From Absidia repens (taxonomy: Eukaryota > Mucoromycota > Mucoromycetes > Mucorales > Cunninghamellaceae), in the NCBI GenBank assembly GCA_002105175.1, contig MCGE01000002.1, forward strand, positions 992,001 to 1,056,000: DNA of 64,000 nucleotides, given 5' to 3'. Positions 46,949 to 57,564 of this stretch are shown piece by piece (the stretch's first letter is position 1; each line of letters opens with the position of its first letter). The translations under genes and the position numbers were made by a program. The notes under the pieces are model-generated. The model was not told the origin of the DNA. It was given only the letters and a program-made list of their open reading frames with translations, and did no database searches.

Positions 46949-48974
46949 TTATTCTGATGATAGTGGAAGAGCACCCAGTCTACCAAAAAAAAAAAAAAAA
47001 AAGTAGCGTGTATCAATAGAATGTTCATCTACCAAAGTCCACCAACCATACTATTTTTTTTTTTTTTCATTCTCTGTTTTACCTGCTTAAAAACATCAAA
47101 AGCCTATGTCTTGAGCATTCTTGATAAACCTCCAACAATGAACGACCTTTGTACGTGCCCAGTCGAAGATTTCGTAAAAACCCGTAAAATGCAATCACTG
47201 ATTTCAATCTGTCCGCACAATATCGATCAATGCAAGCCCATTCATCAAAGTAAGATATCCTGAATCGGAAAGCCAGTTCCTTTTCCATTGCTGATGCGTC
47301 TTCTTCATTGTCCAAAACCCGTCGTCCACAGGTTGCACAGGAGATATAGTGTCCTTGGTCCATCATCGATGATGACGTCGATGAAGATAAAGTGGATGAA
47401 GATGAGGCTGTTGTCGTGGTTGTCGTCGTGGATGAAGAGGATACCAATGCTGCTGCTGTTGCTGGTGTGGTGGTGCTCACTATTGTTGTTGTTGTTGCTG
47501 CTGATCCTCCTGAGGCCGTCGTCGCGATGGCTGAATCATCCAATGAAGAAGCTAACTTATCCCAGAGACTAGGTTTGTTTTTCTTTGTCAGTCGATCCTT
47601 TCGCAGTAAGGCAGCCAGTTCACGTACAAATCCAGGTGGGCATTTTTCCACAAAGCATGTCTTGATTTGAATCGATTCCAGAATCCGTTTGCTGTTGGTT
47701 GTCTTGGGATTGGGTCCAAATCGAAGGCAAGGTTCAATATCTTCCGCAAGGCACAATTTTATGAAGGGTAAACCATGCAGTTTTCGCAATGAGAATGATG
47801 TTGAAGTGGCGCTATCCATGAATTCTTGAAATTCTAAAAGTTGTTCATCGTCTTCAAACGTTTCTAGTTGTACGTTGTCGTTAAGGTAAATGTGCTGTCC
47901 ACCGTGTTGTAATGCTTCCAAGTCAATTTTGGCTCTAGTCAAAAAATTTTGACAAGTTGTTGGAATGGCGAAGCCAGGAGAGATAGTGATAGTATTGTCC
48001 ATTGCTCCAGGTGCCGGTGATGGTGTGGTTATACTGCTTCTTTCACTTCTCGTGTTTCCATTGTCATTGGTATCGTTTTCGCTGATGTTGCTGTGGTTGA
48101 ATACAAGCGCTGTTGGTGATGCTGTCATATTCGTGTTCGCTGATATTCTACGCTGCCCGTCTTGGTGATCACCCCATCGACCCATATTCATACGAAGCAC
48201 TTGCATTTGCTCTCCGACGCGGTCCAATTCCAATTGAGTTTGATCCAGCGACTGTTTGAGTTCACCACATGAAGACTCCAAGGTAAGCTTTTCCTGTTGT
48301 TCAGTTTCCACCATATCACGTGCTTCTTTGAAGAGATGCTGACCTAGTTCTTCGATTTCCCGCTTGGCCGCTTGCTTGGATATTTCGATAGCTTCGATTT
48401 GTGCACTTTCGTCATTGTATTTCGTTTGTAGTAATGTCATATCTTGCTGCAGTGATATCAGTTCTTCTTCACGAATCATAAGTGCTTCACGATGTTCCAG
48501 GAGTTGTTGTTGTAGTGCCATCATTTCATTCTGCTGTTGGTCATGGGTAGCTGTAACATCCATAACTTGTCGTCGGTATCCCCTGAGTTGTTTCGCACGC
48601 TCGATACGTTCATTTTGCCAAAGTGACATTGCTTCAAGTGACGTATCACAGATAGCGCAGTGTTCCGAGTCCATGGACACCAACCAGTGGTAGCAGGGGC
48701 AAGTCATAAGGGAAGAATGATGTGGCGTCTCTGGACTGTTGTTGTTTGTGGTGCTGGTGGATGACAGGGATGCGCGATCTGTTGTTGGTGAAATCATCGT
48801 TGGCACGTTGGTTTCATTATTAGCTGAGGAATCGGGTAATGGTGTTGTATACGCTGTGTTGTTGGAGAGACGTGTTTTGAATTGAGCCTGATCCACACTA
48901 ACTTGGAGTTGACTAAATAGCGCTGCAATATCCTTTGGATGATTGTTGGATAGGGTTTGTACATGGGGTATCAT
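46949..48974 (-). CDS. SEC2: Sec2-type Rab guanine-nucleotide exchange factor
   Basis: Two exons; start ATG 48974 (MIPHV) is preferred over an upstream hydrophobic in-frame extension. The N-terminal region has a Cys/His cluster (CPCYHWLVSMDSEHCAICD), then a long coiled coil (QQQLLEHREALMIREEELIS, EIEELGQHLFKEARDMVETE) corresponding to the Sec2 exchange domain. The C-terminal half matches the Sec2/Rabin region: LHGLPFIKLCLAEDIEPCLR, CATCGRRVL, FRISYFDEWACIDRYCADRL. A 103-nt intron (46980-47082) with an 18-nt homopolymer leads to a last exon reading LGALPLSSE, which restores the family C-terminus after HRLLMFLSR. It should activate Sec4/Rab8-type GTPases on secretory vesicles. A Ser/Thr/Ala low-complexity insert lies mid-protein. 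Confidence 0.83.
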
Positions 48975-49572
48975 TTCATTTGATAACGACTTTGGCAAAC
49001 AAAGGTAGAGAGGAAAGAAAGAAAAAATATAAAAAAGGACCAATTAGGATTCTGGTATATTTTTAGAGTCTCCCCTCAATTTTTTTAATTTGTGTCACAA
49101 CGCACCAATGCTAGATTCGGGTTTTTAAAACAGTGCACATAATCGTCTCTGACTGAGGGAACTGAGCGTGCTCATCGAATGTCATATGATTGCTAGCTCC
49201 ATATTCCTATTCCATCGAATCAGACATATTCAATCATTGGCGAAATTCAGTACATCATCAATAACAATCTAATTGATCAGCCATAATACCATGGATTTTC
49301 ATAGGAGGTCAACATAACTTCAAATTCAATATTACCATAAATGAATAAAAAAAAGTAACACCAATCATGAATTGTATAATGTATATAAAATGTTCGTTTA
49401 TTGAAGTAATAAAAAATGAGAGTGTATGATAAAAGTATGTAACTAAACTAAGCTAAACTAGTGATAGAGTCCTAAGAGGGTGAGGAAGGGAAAGGGGCGT
49501 TTTTTTTTTTATATATACAAAAAAAAAAACCACTATTAACTGGAGAAGAAAAAATCCAAATAGAAAATATTA

Positions 49573-50605
49573 TCAATCAAATCCTTCTTTCTCAATAAGA
49601 CGGTCTACAATGGCGTGACGGTATTGAATAATATAATTCTGTATATGTAATGAAGAAAAAACAGGAGAGGAAAGGTTAGTATCACTCTCAAGGTAGAATG
49701 ATCTCATGATTTCTTTTTTTCTTAACTTACGGAAAAGGTTGATGTTCTGGTACCAACAAACCGTTCGGCCCATGCACACACAGTAGCATCCACAAACATA
49801 ACAAGATGATCGGCCAAGGACTTGTGAGGATCCAGAGTAGATTTGATGGTCGTCAAAGGTTCATACCAAGTGGTTTCAAAGTCAGCCATGACAAAAGTAC
49901 AAGGGAAAGCATCGAAGATGGAAGCCAAATCTGGGTTTGTTCTAGGAGAAGGTGCGTCTGTTGCAATATAAAGGATCATTTGATTCAATTCTGCACATTG
50001 TTTGAGCCGATCATGTAATTCCAAAGGTTGAAGCTGCTGACGTATAGATTCTGGTGCTTTTGGCAACGGTGTCGAATAGTGTTGTTTTGTATCCGTCGTG
50101 TTGATTTGTTGTGATTTGTTGTTTGAGTTTCCAATTAGATCGTTGACCATCGTTTCAGATCCATTCATGATGGACCACAATTGGTGAACAAATTCAGGAA
50201 CACGATCCTTTAATCCTTTCAAAAAATCACCATCCCCAGCTCGTACATGAGCAGCAACAAACCGCGGTGGAACCCTGTTGGAAGAGGCTTGGTCTTGCGC
50301 TTGACTAGAATCCAGAGGCATTATGTCAGTTTTGTCCTTTTCTAGTCCATCCAAAAGTTGTTCGAGAATAATAGATGAAGCATCCATAATCGAAGGGTGG
50401 TTGAAGAGCAATGCTTGTTGTATCCTTAATCGATATTCTTCGCTTTCGGGCCCTGTAAGTCGAATTCTGTCGTATCCAAATATTCCGTAAAAATGCAGTA
50501 GTCGTTGTTTGTAACCATCAAGTTGATTTAAAGATACTTCGTTTCGATAGCGTGGGTTGGGTTGTAAGGGGCTTCCATCATCTTGATAAAAGTGCCATTG
50601 ATATC

Positions 50606-50645
<40 letters not shown>

Positions 50646-51388
50646 ATTAATAAAATAAGATGATATACACTTTTTTTTTTGATATATATATACGTGTCAC
50701 TTACAGTAGAGTCCTCCATTAAATACATATCACTTTCATCCTTGATATCCAGTTCACGCCGTAAAGTTGTAAGAGACATATCAGAGCGTTCAATGACCTT
50801 GATCCCGAGGCCGCCATTTTCCTCCGGTTTAGTCAAAAGATTCAAATCCGTCACAGAACTCCAAGGCACCATTGCATACGCAGTGAAATTGACGCAGCCA
50901 AACAGGTAAGGCTCTTCAGGACCGAGAATAGGTTCTGTCGATACAAGGTGTCCAACTTCATCAAAGCATTTGTCTTGCAGTCGAGGATCCGTCATATGTT
51001 CCAAAATAGGATAAAGTAAGGGGCCAGGAGACCAACCATTCGCATAGCCCAAAAACATGGGAGGAACCACCAGTGTTCTACCGAGGTATTTGGCCAAAAG
51101 TGCTGCATTCAATAACGTCCCTCGTTGGTTGGAGAATCTTGAATACGGTAAATAGGTGAGGTATTTTTCATTTTCCGGTGATGGTGTTGTGTGCAAGTTA
51201 TTGTCAGCGTGTGCCGGTAATGCATTGTCTGATTGTTCTTGATCACCCCAGGTAAAAATGTTCTCCGGTATCGATAAACTATCGTATTCGTATGGTAGAA
51301 GTTGAAGGCAGATAAATAGGAGAGAGATAATAGTAATGGCGATAAGTGTCGACCTCTTTTTGGGATTTGAACTAAGGAAGAGCATCAA
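49573..51388 (-). CDS. O-fucosyltransferase-like type II membrane glycosyltransferase
   Basis: Three exons, start ATG 51388. A short cytoplasmic tail (SSNPKKRS) precedes a signal anchor (TLIAITIISLLFICLQLL), giving a Golgi type II topology. The GDP-fucose transferase fold is suggested by RFSNQRGTLLNAALLAKYLG, TLVVPPMFLGYANGWSP and RFVAAHVRAGDGDFLKGL (the conserved His-Val-Arg). MILYIATDAP and the nucleotide-sugar loop AERFVGTRTSTFS follow. The exon after the poly-T acceptor reads YQWHFYQDDGSPLQPNPRYR. Candidate N-glycosylation sites are visible. The acceptor substrate is unknown; it is related to the POFUT and plant O-FucT superfamily rather than to bacterial NodZ. The C-terminus QYRHAIVDRLIEKEGFD ends at 49573. 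Confidence 0.78.
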
Positions 51389-51994
51389 TCAATGATTCAT
51401 TCAGATGGAGATATATAATAAACGAAAGGGAGTGTGTTCAATATGAAATACAGGCGGAAAAAAAAAGAAACAGGTCGAAAAGAGGGAGAAAAAGAGAAAC
51501 AAAAAAAAAAAAAAAAAAAGGATTCATTTGAAAAGAAAAATCAAGACTAATTTTTCAATACCCGACGATAATCTGTGCAATCACAGCTCTCATTTAGGCT
51601 TGATTTCAATTAAGATTCGGAAAATGAACAACCCTTGGCGTCCTTTTTTGTTGGCGTCGATCCCTTATTGAACTAATAAGGTGAAGGATCTACCTTTTAC
51701 GATTTCATTCCGCATACCATGATAGGAAACCTATTACTACACCCCTCTAACTTCCTCATCTTAAAATGACTGCCATTATCATAACTATTTCATTTATCAA
51801 TTTTTTTAATATGTCAACCAACCCTAATTTGTGATATTCATTTATTAGCCATCCCAAATTAATAATGGATATTTTGGGTACTATGAGTAAACCTTATATT
51901 TTAACGACAGATACAAAATGATTGGCGGACGGATATTGTGTGACCATCCTTTTGGATTGTTGTTATATAATACTTTTTAATTTTTTTTACAGAG
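51389..51994. other. Intergenic, fucosyltransferase promoter and tRNA 5' flank
   Basis: Contains an A-run near 51500-51519 and AT-rich sequence. No gene recognised. Confidence 0.45.
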
Positions 51995-52070
51995 ACGTCT
52001 TCGTGGTGTAGTTGGTTATCACGTCTGTCTAACACACAGACGGTCTGCAGTTCGAATCTGCACGAAGACA
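51995..52070 (+). tRNA. tRNA-Val (anticodon AAC)
   Basis: Full cloverleaf. Acceptor arms GTCTTCG (51995-52001) and CGAAGAC (52063-52069) pair perfectly, with discriminator A at 52070. The D-arm A box is TGGTGTAGTTGG. The anticodon stem is TCTGT/ACAGA around the seven-base loop CTAACAC, giving AAC. The T-arm is TGCAG-TTCGAAT-CTGCA with the B-box GTTCGAATC. No intron. A T-run starting at 52074 is a Pol III terminator. CCA is not encoded. This is the only tRNA I can find in the window. Confidence 0.96.
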
Positions 52071-52387
52071 TCCTTTTTGCTAATCTCCCGCTTATTAGCG
52101 GAGCTGCGATACGTTCCCTGATGCAACATTAAACGAGTAGCGTTTATAATCCATTCAAACCCATGTTTATATTTTTTTTCGTTTCAAATTACTAGTGTCT
52201 ACGGTTTTTTTTTGTTTTTTTTTTGTTACGGCTACTTTGAGTTTGAATATAGGCTGTTACGGCTAATTTGGGTAAGAAGCTTGTAACAGAGTAGTGTTTT
52301 TGTAGGTTTTTATGTTTTTCTGGGTTGAATAGGATGTCTTGAGTTATCCTTTAGTATAGCTTTTGCTTGTTTAGAGCTTGAAAATAA

Positions 52388-52800
52388 ATTTGTTCCTTAG
52401 GCGGAATTTGAAATATCTTGTCCCTGATTTGGACAAAAATAGAATTGAGAGTAGTGAGCACCAGAACTTTTGTAGATAAAGTCCAACTGTAGAGAAAGTT
52501 TATAAAAAATAAACTTGGAAAAGTAAAATAAAATAAAAAAGAAAAGTATTGACCTTTGTTGGTTCAATAAAAATATAGTGTATAACACACAGTAAAAATA
52601 AAATAAAAAAAGAACTTGTAGTCAAAAAAATAAGGAGGTTTCTATGATCCAATAGAAACGGTAGATAATTTGGTGGTATAATAACCTTTGTACTGAGTTT
52701 TATTTAATATATTGGGAAAACTTGAAAAAAACTAAAGAGAAAAGAAAAGAAAAGGATAATAATAAAAAGTTGCGATATTTATACTAAATAATTATAATTG
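52388..52800 (-). repeat. LTR-like direct repeat, copy A
   Basis: Shares a 39-bp perfect block (52450-52488, beginning AGTAGTGAGCACCAGAACTT) with copy B, plus a series of imperfect blocks in the same order. These include TTGGTTCAATA, CCTTTGTACT and TATTTATACTA. On the minus strand a TATAAATA box lies at its right end, suggesting a promoter reading leftward. It lies about 320 bp from tRNA-Val. The two copies fit paired or solo LTRs of a retrotransposon. No reverse transcriptase is left between them. Confidence 0.6.
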
Positions 52801-52963
52801 ATGGAAGGGTTCTATTTGTGTTTTTCGGTTTTTATGTATTTTCTATTTTTTTTGTGGTTTCATTGATGGGAGCATTTCATTTTCAAGGTTACACATCTGT
52901 AAGGCCCCAACCAATCAGCTGGTTTATGTTGAAAAGATCCGCAGCAATGAGGCTAGCGGTGTC

Positions 52964-53062
52964 GTTGATGTTGTTGTTGTTGTTATTGATGTGGTTGTTA
53001 TTGTTGTTGATGTGGTTATTGTTGTTGTCGATGTTGTTATTGTTGTTGTCGATGTTATTGTT
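52964..53062. repeat. GTT/GAT-rich trinucleotide microsatellite
   Basis: Imperfect (GTTGTTATTGATGTG)-type units between the two LTR-like repeats. The minus-strand frame reads as Asn/Asp/Ile runs and ends near 53104. That frame is unlikely to be a gene. Confidence 0.75.
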
Positions 53063-53195
53063 AGCATCGATGCCTTCGACAAGGCAGTAACGGTGTTGAT
53101 TCAACCTTTTTGCTAAAGCTTCAGTTATATTTTACGGCAAATGTATAGTGTAAGAGAGTGTATAAGTGTATTCTTGTTATTATTTGAAGTGAGGA

Positions 53196-53625
53196 TCAAA
53201 AAATATTTTCCCCTGAATCGGAATTTGAAATTGTCATTTTTTGTTTACCCAGACTGTAGTCTTGAAAATATAGAGAGCACCAAATTTATATTTGATTATA
53301 AGTAGTGAGCACCAGAACTTTTGTAGATAAAGTCCAACTTGAAATAAAAGAAGTTTTATAAAAAGATAAAACTTGATAAACTAAAATAAAGTAGAAGTAC
53401 TGACCTTAGTTGGTTCAATAGAAATAAAAGGAGTATAATTGACTCTCTAAATAAAATAAAAATGGATTTCTATAGCAATATAGAAATAAAAGATAGCTTG
53501 ATGTTTATAAAAAACCCCTTTGTACTAAACTTTTTATTGATAATTAAGTAAAATAAGAAAACTAAAGAAAGAACTAACTTCTTCAAAGAAGTCTGGCTAT
53601 TTATACTATTTTTTAAAGGAGCGGA
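53196..53625 (-). repeat. LTR-like direct repeat, copy B
   Basis: Same orientation as copy A, 851 bp further on, with the 39-bp perfect block at 53301-53339. The shared order of blocks continues to GGCTATTTATACTATT, the TATA box on the minus strand. Copies have drifted in the A-rich segments between blocks. Confidence 0.6.
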
Positions 53626-54009
53626 GTATAGTGGTCGTCAATGAGAATTAGGGTGGCGGAGTATGTTGGTGGATGAGGAGGGCGGAGAAGATGATATCGA
53701 CGACGATGGCTAGACTGCGGTAATTATTCACTGGTAGCCCAAGTCATCAATTCACCAAGACCAAACAAATTGGCCAAGTCTAGACCGCCGTTGACTTTTT
53801 TTTTTTTTTGGAGGGGGTCGTCCCTGTAAGCTAGTGCCTTTTTGGTGACTGGAGTTTAGCAAGATATCTCTACTTTAGTTACTGGCAAATAATATTAGAA
53901 AATTCTTAATTTTTGAGAAGTAGCCAGCATTCTGACGAGTTATATGAAGGAGATCAACAAGAACATGAACTTGCAAAATATTGATCTGGGTGGATATATA
54001 CCATATTGT
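53626..54009. other. Intergenic between LTR-like repeat B and repeat copy 5
   Basis: GC richer than its surroundings around 53630-53720 and holds a T-run at 53799-53810. No gene recognised. Confidence 0.4.
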
Positions 54010-54780
54010 CCAGTTTAGCGAAGGTTATGCTGGTAATATGACCTAGGTTGATAGATATGATTGGTATAAGTGATATAAAACTGCCAACGACTTTCTACAG
54101 CGCGGGGTTTCAGTAGTCATGGTAGATGGATTAGAGAGCAAGTGTTTGGTAGTAAATTCACAGAACAGCTGCAATAGCAACACTGTTTATGTATCCACAG
54201 AGTCAGAGGATGGTTAATAAAAAGACATACTTTATTGTGGCATATTGATAAGTATAAAACTAACGACGACGAATTTATTGTAAGAATGAGTATAATGGGA
54301 GGATCTATTGGAAGATTCATGAGGGGGACTAAACTGAGATTTAAAGAATGTTAACACTAATCTAAAGGGATAATTGTAAAAAGTTATCCAATGCACTTTA
54401 CAAAGCATGAGAAATTATAACGTATATCTGTCATCGAAGCACAACAGGCAACATTAATCAAAAGAGACAATGTTAGAAAAGGATCTCTTGTACAGCATAA
54501 GGCATGAGAGACTGTTGGGACATTTTTTATTCAGATATAGATGCAAACTATGGACAAACTAATACTACACCAAGCTAATGAAGGTTCCGAAAAGCCAAAT
54601 ACTGGTGGTTCCAGATCCAAGATCCAAAATGAAAGGGTTTCCCCAAGCATCTTGTAATCCCTAAATGATACCCCTTCTAAACTAGTCCTAACACTAATGT
54701 AAGATCACTAAAGCCCAAAAGAAGCTAAATGGTGAAGAAAAAAAAACAAGAAGGAAGTAAAGAAAATGAAAAGAAAGAGG

Positions 54781-54834
<54 letters not shown>

Positions 54835-54865
54835 AGGAGTAAATAAATACACGTGGGCGGGATTT
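54010..54865 (-). repeat. Interspersed repeat family, copy 5 (inverted)
   Basis: Read on the minus strand: head ending in CACGTG (54850-54855), then a homopolymer (T48 on this strand, 54785-54832). The stem-loop, AATAAA (54526-54531) and a full tail to about 54010 follow. The tail includes ATACCAATCATATC and CAACCTAGGTCATA, matching copy 1. This is one of the most complete copies and the best guide to element length (about 860 bp). Its flank from 54866 to about 54930 also resembles the flank of copy 4. Confidence 0.8.
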
Positions 54866-55224
54866 GAATGGTTTTTGTGTCCTTTGAGGGATTTTTTTTT
54901 AGAACAACCAACACCTTACAACATCATTAACGTGGTGATTCTCTTCACAAGACATTGCCCACCACTATCCAGTATTGGAATCATTGTCATTCCGTTTACT
55001 GATGCCTTTGAAGTCAAGGTGGGTCAATTCGACTTGGTTTAGCTAATCCCTTCACTGTAGAATAGTTTGCCACTCACCATAGAATAACTTACCTTGTTTG
55101 ATTGGACTAATTTATATTACGTGATCCCTTCATACTACAATATACCCCTACGTACACACCCTAATTGTGTCATATTTAAATATGTGTTATAGAATTATCA
55201 TTAGACCGGTATATAGCTGTCATT
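54866..55224. other. Intergenic between repeat copies
   Basis: AT-rich sequence. The left end resembles the 5' flank of copy 4. No gene recognised. Confidence 0.4.
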
Positions 55225-55300
55225 GTTATATTGACATCTGAATAAAATATGTCTTACCTTTTTATTTTTACATTGTCTCTCATATGTTTAGTTTGCCTTT
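55225..55300 (+). repeat. Short fragment of the interspersed repeat
   Basis: Carries the ACATCTGAATAAAATATGTC block that marks the polyadenylation region of the family, in plus orientation, without head or stem-loop. Confidence 0.5.
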
Positions 55301-56139
55301 TCGGATGGGTGTACTCTACAATAAAAAAGGATGGGTATGAGACTCATCGATTAACCGCCGTGTTTTGACACCCCATTCATTTTACTATATATAGAGGAAT
55401 TTATTGCATGATTTTAGAAAATCATTTCAGATCCCCAAGGTATTTTGCCATAAAATCAGAAAATCTTCTACCTACGAATTTTTCGTTGCTTTTCACATTT
55501 GCCATAATGTTATGTTGTTAAACGTTTTATTCGTCTATTAAAGAGAGAGGCGATAAAAGCTTATCTAAAATCTTGATCATAAGATGTATGGCTTTAAATA
55601 TCCATCTATTCCTCCTCTTACATCGCCGTATCAATGTCGCTGCTACCTATTTTTTTTTTTTTTTTACTTTTCTGCAACCGTAGTCAGTACTTTTTTCAGA
55701 CAAACTGTAATAAACATATACTATACACACCATTGCTACTATATATAGTGGGAAATCTAGAGGTAAAATACGCTGTAGATATTTTTTTTCAGACTAATAT
55801 CACTCTTATCGAACTTGACGCCTATGACTCCTGCAATATCGATCCCCTGACATTTCAAGATCAATCGCCGCAATTTTTTTTTCTTGTGAGCCACCAGTAT
55901 TTAATCCCGTCCCAGAATAATTAACGTTAATACTAGCCCTACCATTGCTACCCTGTATAATCCACTCAAGTACGAAATGCAGAGGAGACAAACAACAAAA
56001 TATTCTGTTATGGACTTTTTTTTTTGCGCAAGCACATGCCTTTCTTCCTACATATAAACACACACGTACACACACCGGATTTTACTCATGCCCATTCAAC
56101 GAGACAATAATAGCATGAGAGAGATTAATGATAAAAAGA
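55301..56139. other. Intergenic, no gene recognised
   Basis: AT-rich DNA with a T-run near 55650-55667. Short open frames on both strands have no supported motif. Confidence 0.4.
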
Positions 56140-56280
56140 CACGACATGTTTATTTCAGATATGCAAACAGTGTGAGCTATGACAACTAACACTAACCTAA
56201 GCTGATGGCACTATTCTACAGTACAATGAAGCTAATCTAGTGGAGGTTGGAAATCATGAATCCAAAATGAAAGGGTTTCT
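56140..56280 (-). repeat. 5'-truncated fragment of the interspersed repeat
   Basis: Read on the minus strand it begins AGAAACCCTTTCATTTTGGA, the right arm of the stem-loop, and runs through TTAGCTTCATTG and GAAATAAACATGTC (the signal region). The head half is missing. Confidence 0.65.
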
Positions 56281-57564
56281 GATATAGAGTGAAGATTTGT
56301 TGTGTAAAAAGAACCTAATTTATTAAAAGTGGGTATTTAGCACCCACATCATATTTACATAAAAGAGAAATGAAGGGCGAATAAAATAACACTTACCGAC
56401 TATGGCCGGTTCAATAAAGTATGTTAAAAAGTAGAGTGGTTTGAGATAAAAAAATAAGAGGAAGAAGAGAAAGAATGGAAAGTGTAAAAAATATAAACTA
56501 AAAAGGGGTAAAAAAAACTAAACCCGAAATGTCAAAATCATAAATAAAGCTAAATCACATCAGTTTCCCAGTTATGCTTGGTTTGCATTTTTCAAAATGC
56601 CTCTAATTCAAGTTCTAACACTAATCCTAGATCATCAGTATCTTAATGAGCTTTGCCATGATATCGTTCAGACTTCCATGAAGGAAAAAAAGAAGAAAGA
56701 AAGGAAAAAAAAAAATTGGAGCCAAAAAAAAAAAGAAACCATGTGCGGAGCCTGAATTGATTTTTTCACCTCTGAACACTACATCGAGCACTGAGCACGA
56801 TGGTCGGTCCCCAAGGGACTGCATCCGTGCGAAATGGCGAATTCACCTAGCTCCTATCCATTTTTTTTTCACCACACCCATTGACGACGCGCTGTGACGA
56901 CAGTTGGGCCTCAAGGGTTACCCACCATAATGCGACATGGCGGAGTCTTTAATCCCATCCCGTCAACACTCACACTAAGTAAAGTAAACTCTGACGCCCA
57001 GTAAATTGATAGATTTCCAAAAGCTCTAGTGGAGCGCCAGAGCGTTTATTGTTATGTAAAATAAGTATCGTCAGCACTTTCACATCTCAAAATTAAATAT
57101 ATTGCAGTTCACCCATGATTTACCATGTACTACATGATTCACAATGGTTTTTTCTATAGCCTAGATTTAATCGTATCGTAGAACCCTACCTACTTTGATG
57201 TCGCCAGAGAAGCTGTCAAAAAAGTGTTCCCTGTCCGCTCCAAGCTGATCTTCCCCTATAATGATATCAGGTATTCCTTAAAATTACCAAAAAAAAAAAA
57301 AGGAATCACGTTTCCTCAAACATCCGCCAGATTTCTTTCCTCGTACCCAGAATCCCATCACAATACACACTTGGATAATAAAAAGAAAAAGCCATACAGT
57401 CATCGTCATGCAAGGCAATACACAAAACACACAAAAAAAAAGTTGAGATCAAAGTTTATTAACAAAGCAATAATAATAAAAAACCAAGGCTGGCGCATAC
57501 TACTCTACTGCTATACAGCTATACAGCTATATTACTACTAATACTACTACTAGAGTTGAATAAA
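56281..57564. other. Gene-poor interval, 3' side of the FYVE-ARM gene
   Basis: AT-rich with A-runs. It contains GGCCGGTTCAATAAAG (56404-56419), a block like one in the LTR-like repeats (TTGGTTCAATAAA). A GC-richer patch lies at 56870-57000. No RNA gene or coding frame is supported. Confidence 0.4.

Noticed and set aside
52889..53104. Asn-rich short open frame
   Set aside because: It is a reading of a microsatellite between the LTR-like repeats, with no flanking coding signal.
56740..57000. Possible structured RNA gene in the GC-richer patch
   Set aside because: I compared it with 5S rRNA and tRNA features and found no promoter boxes or consistent pairing.
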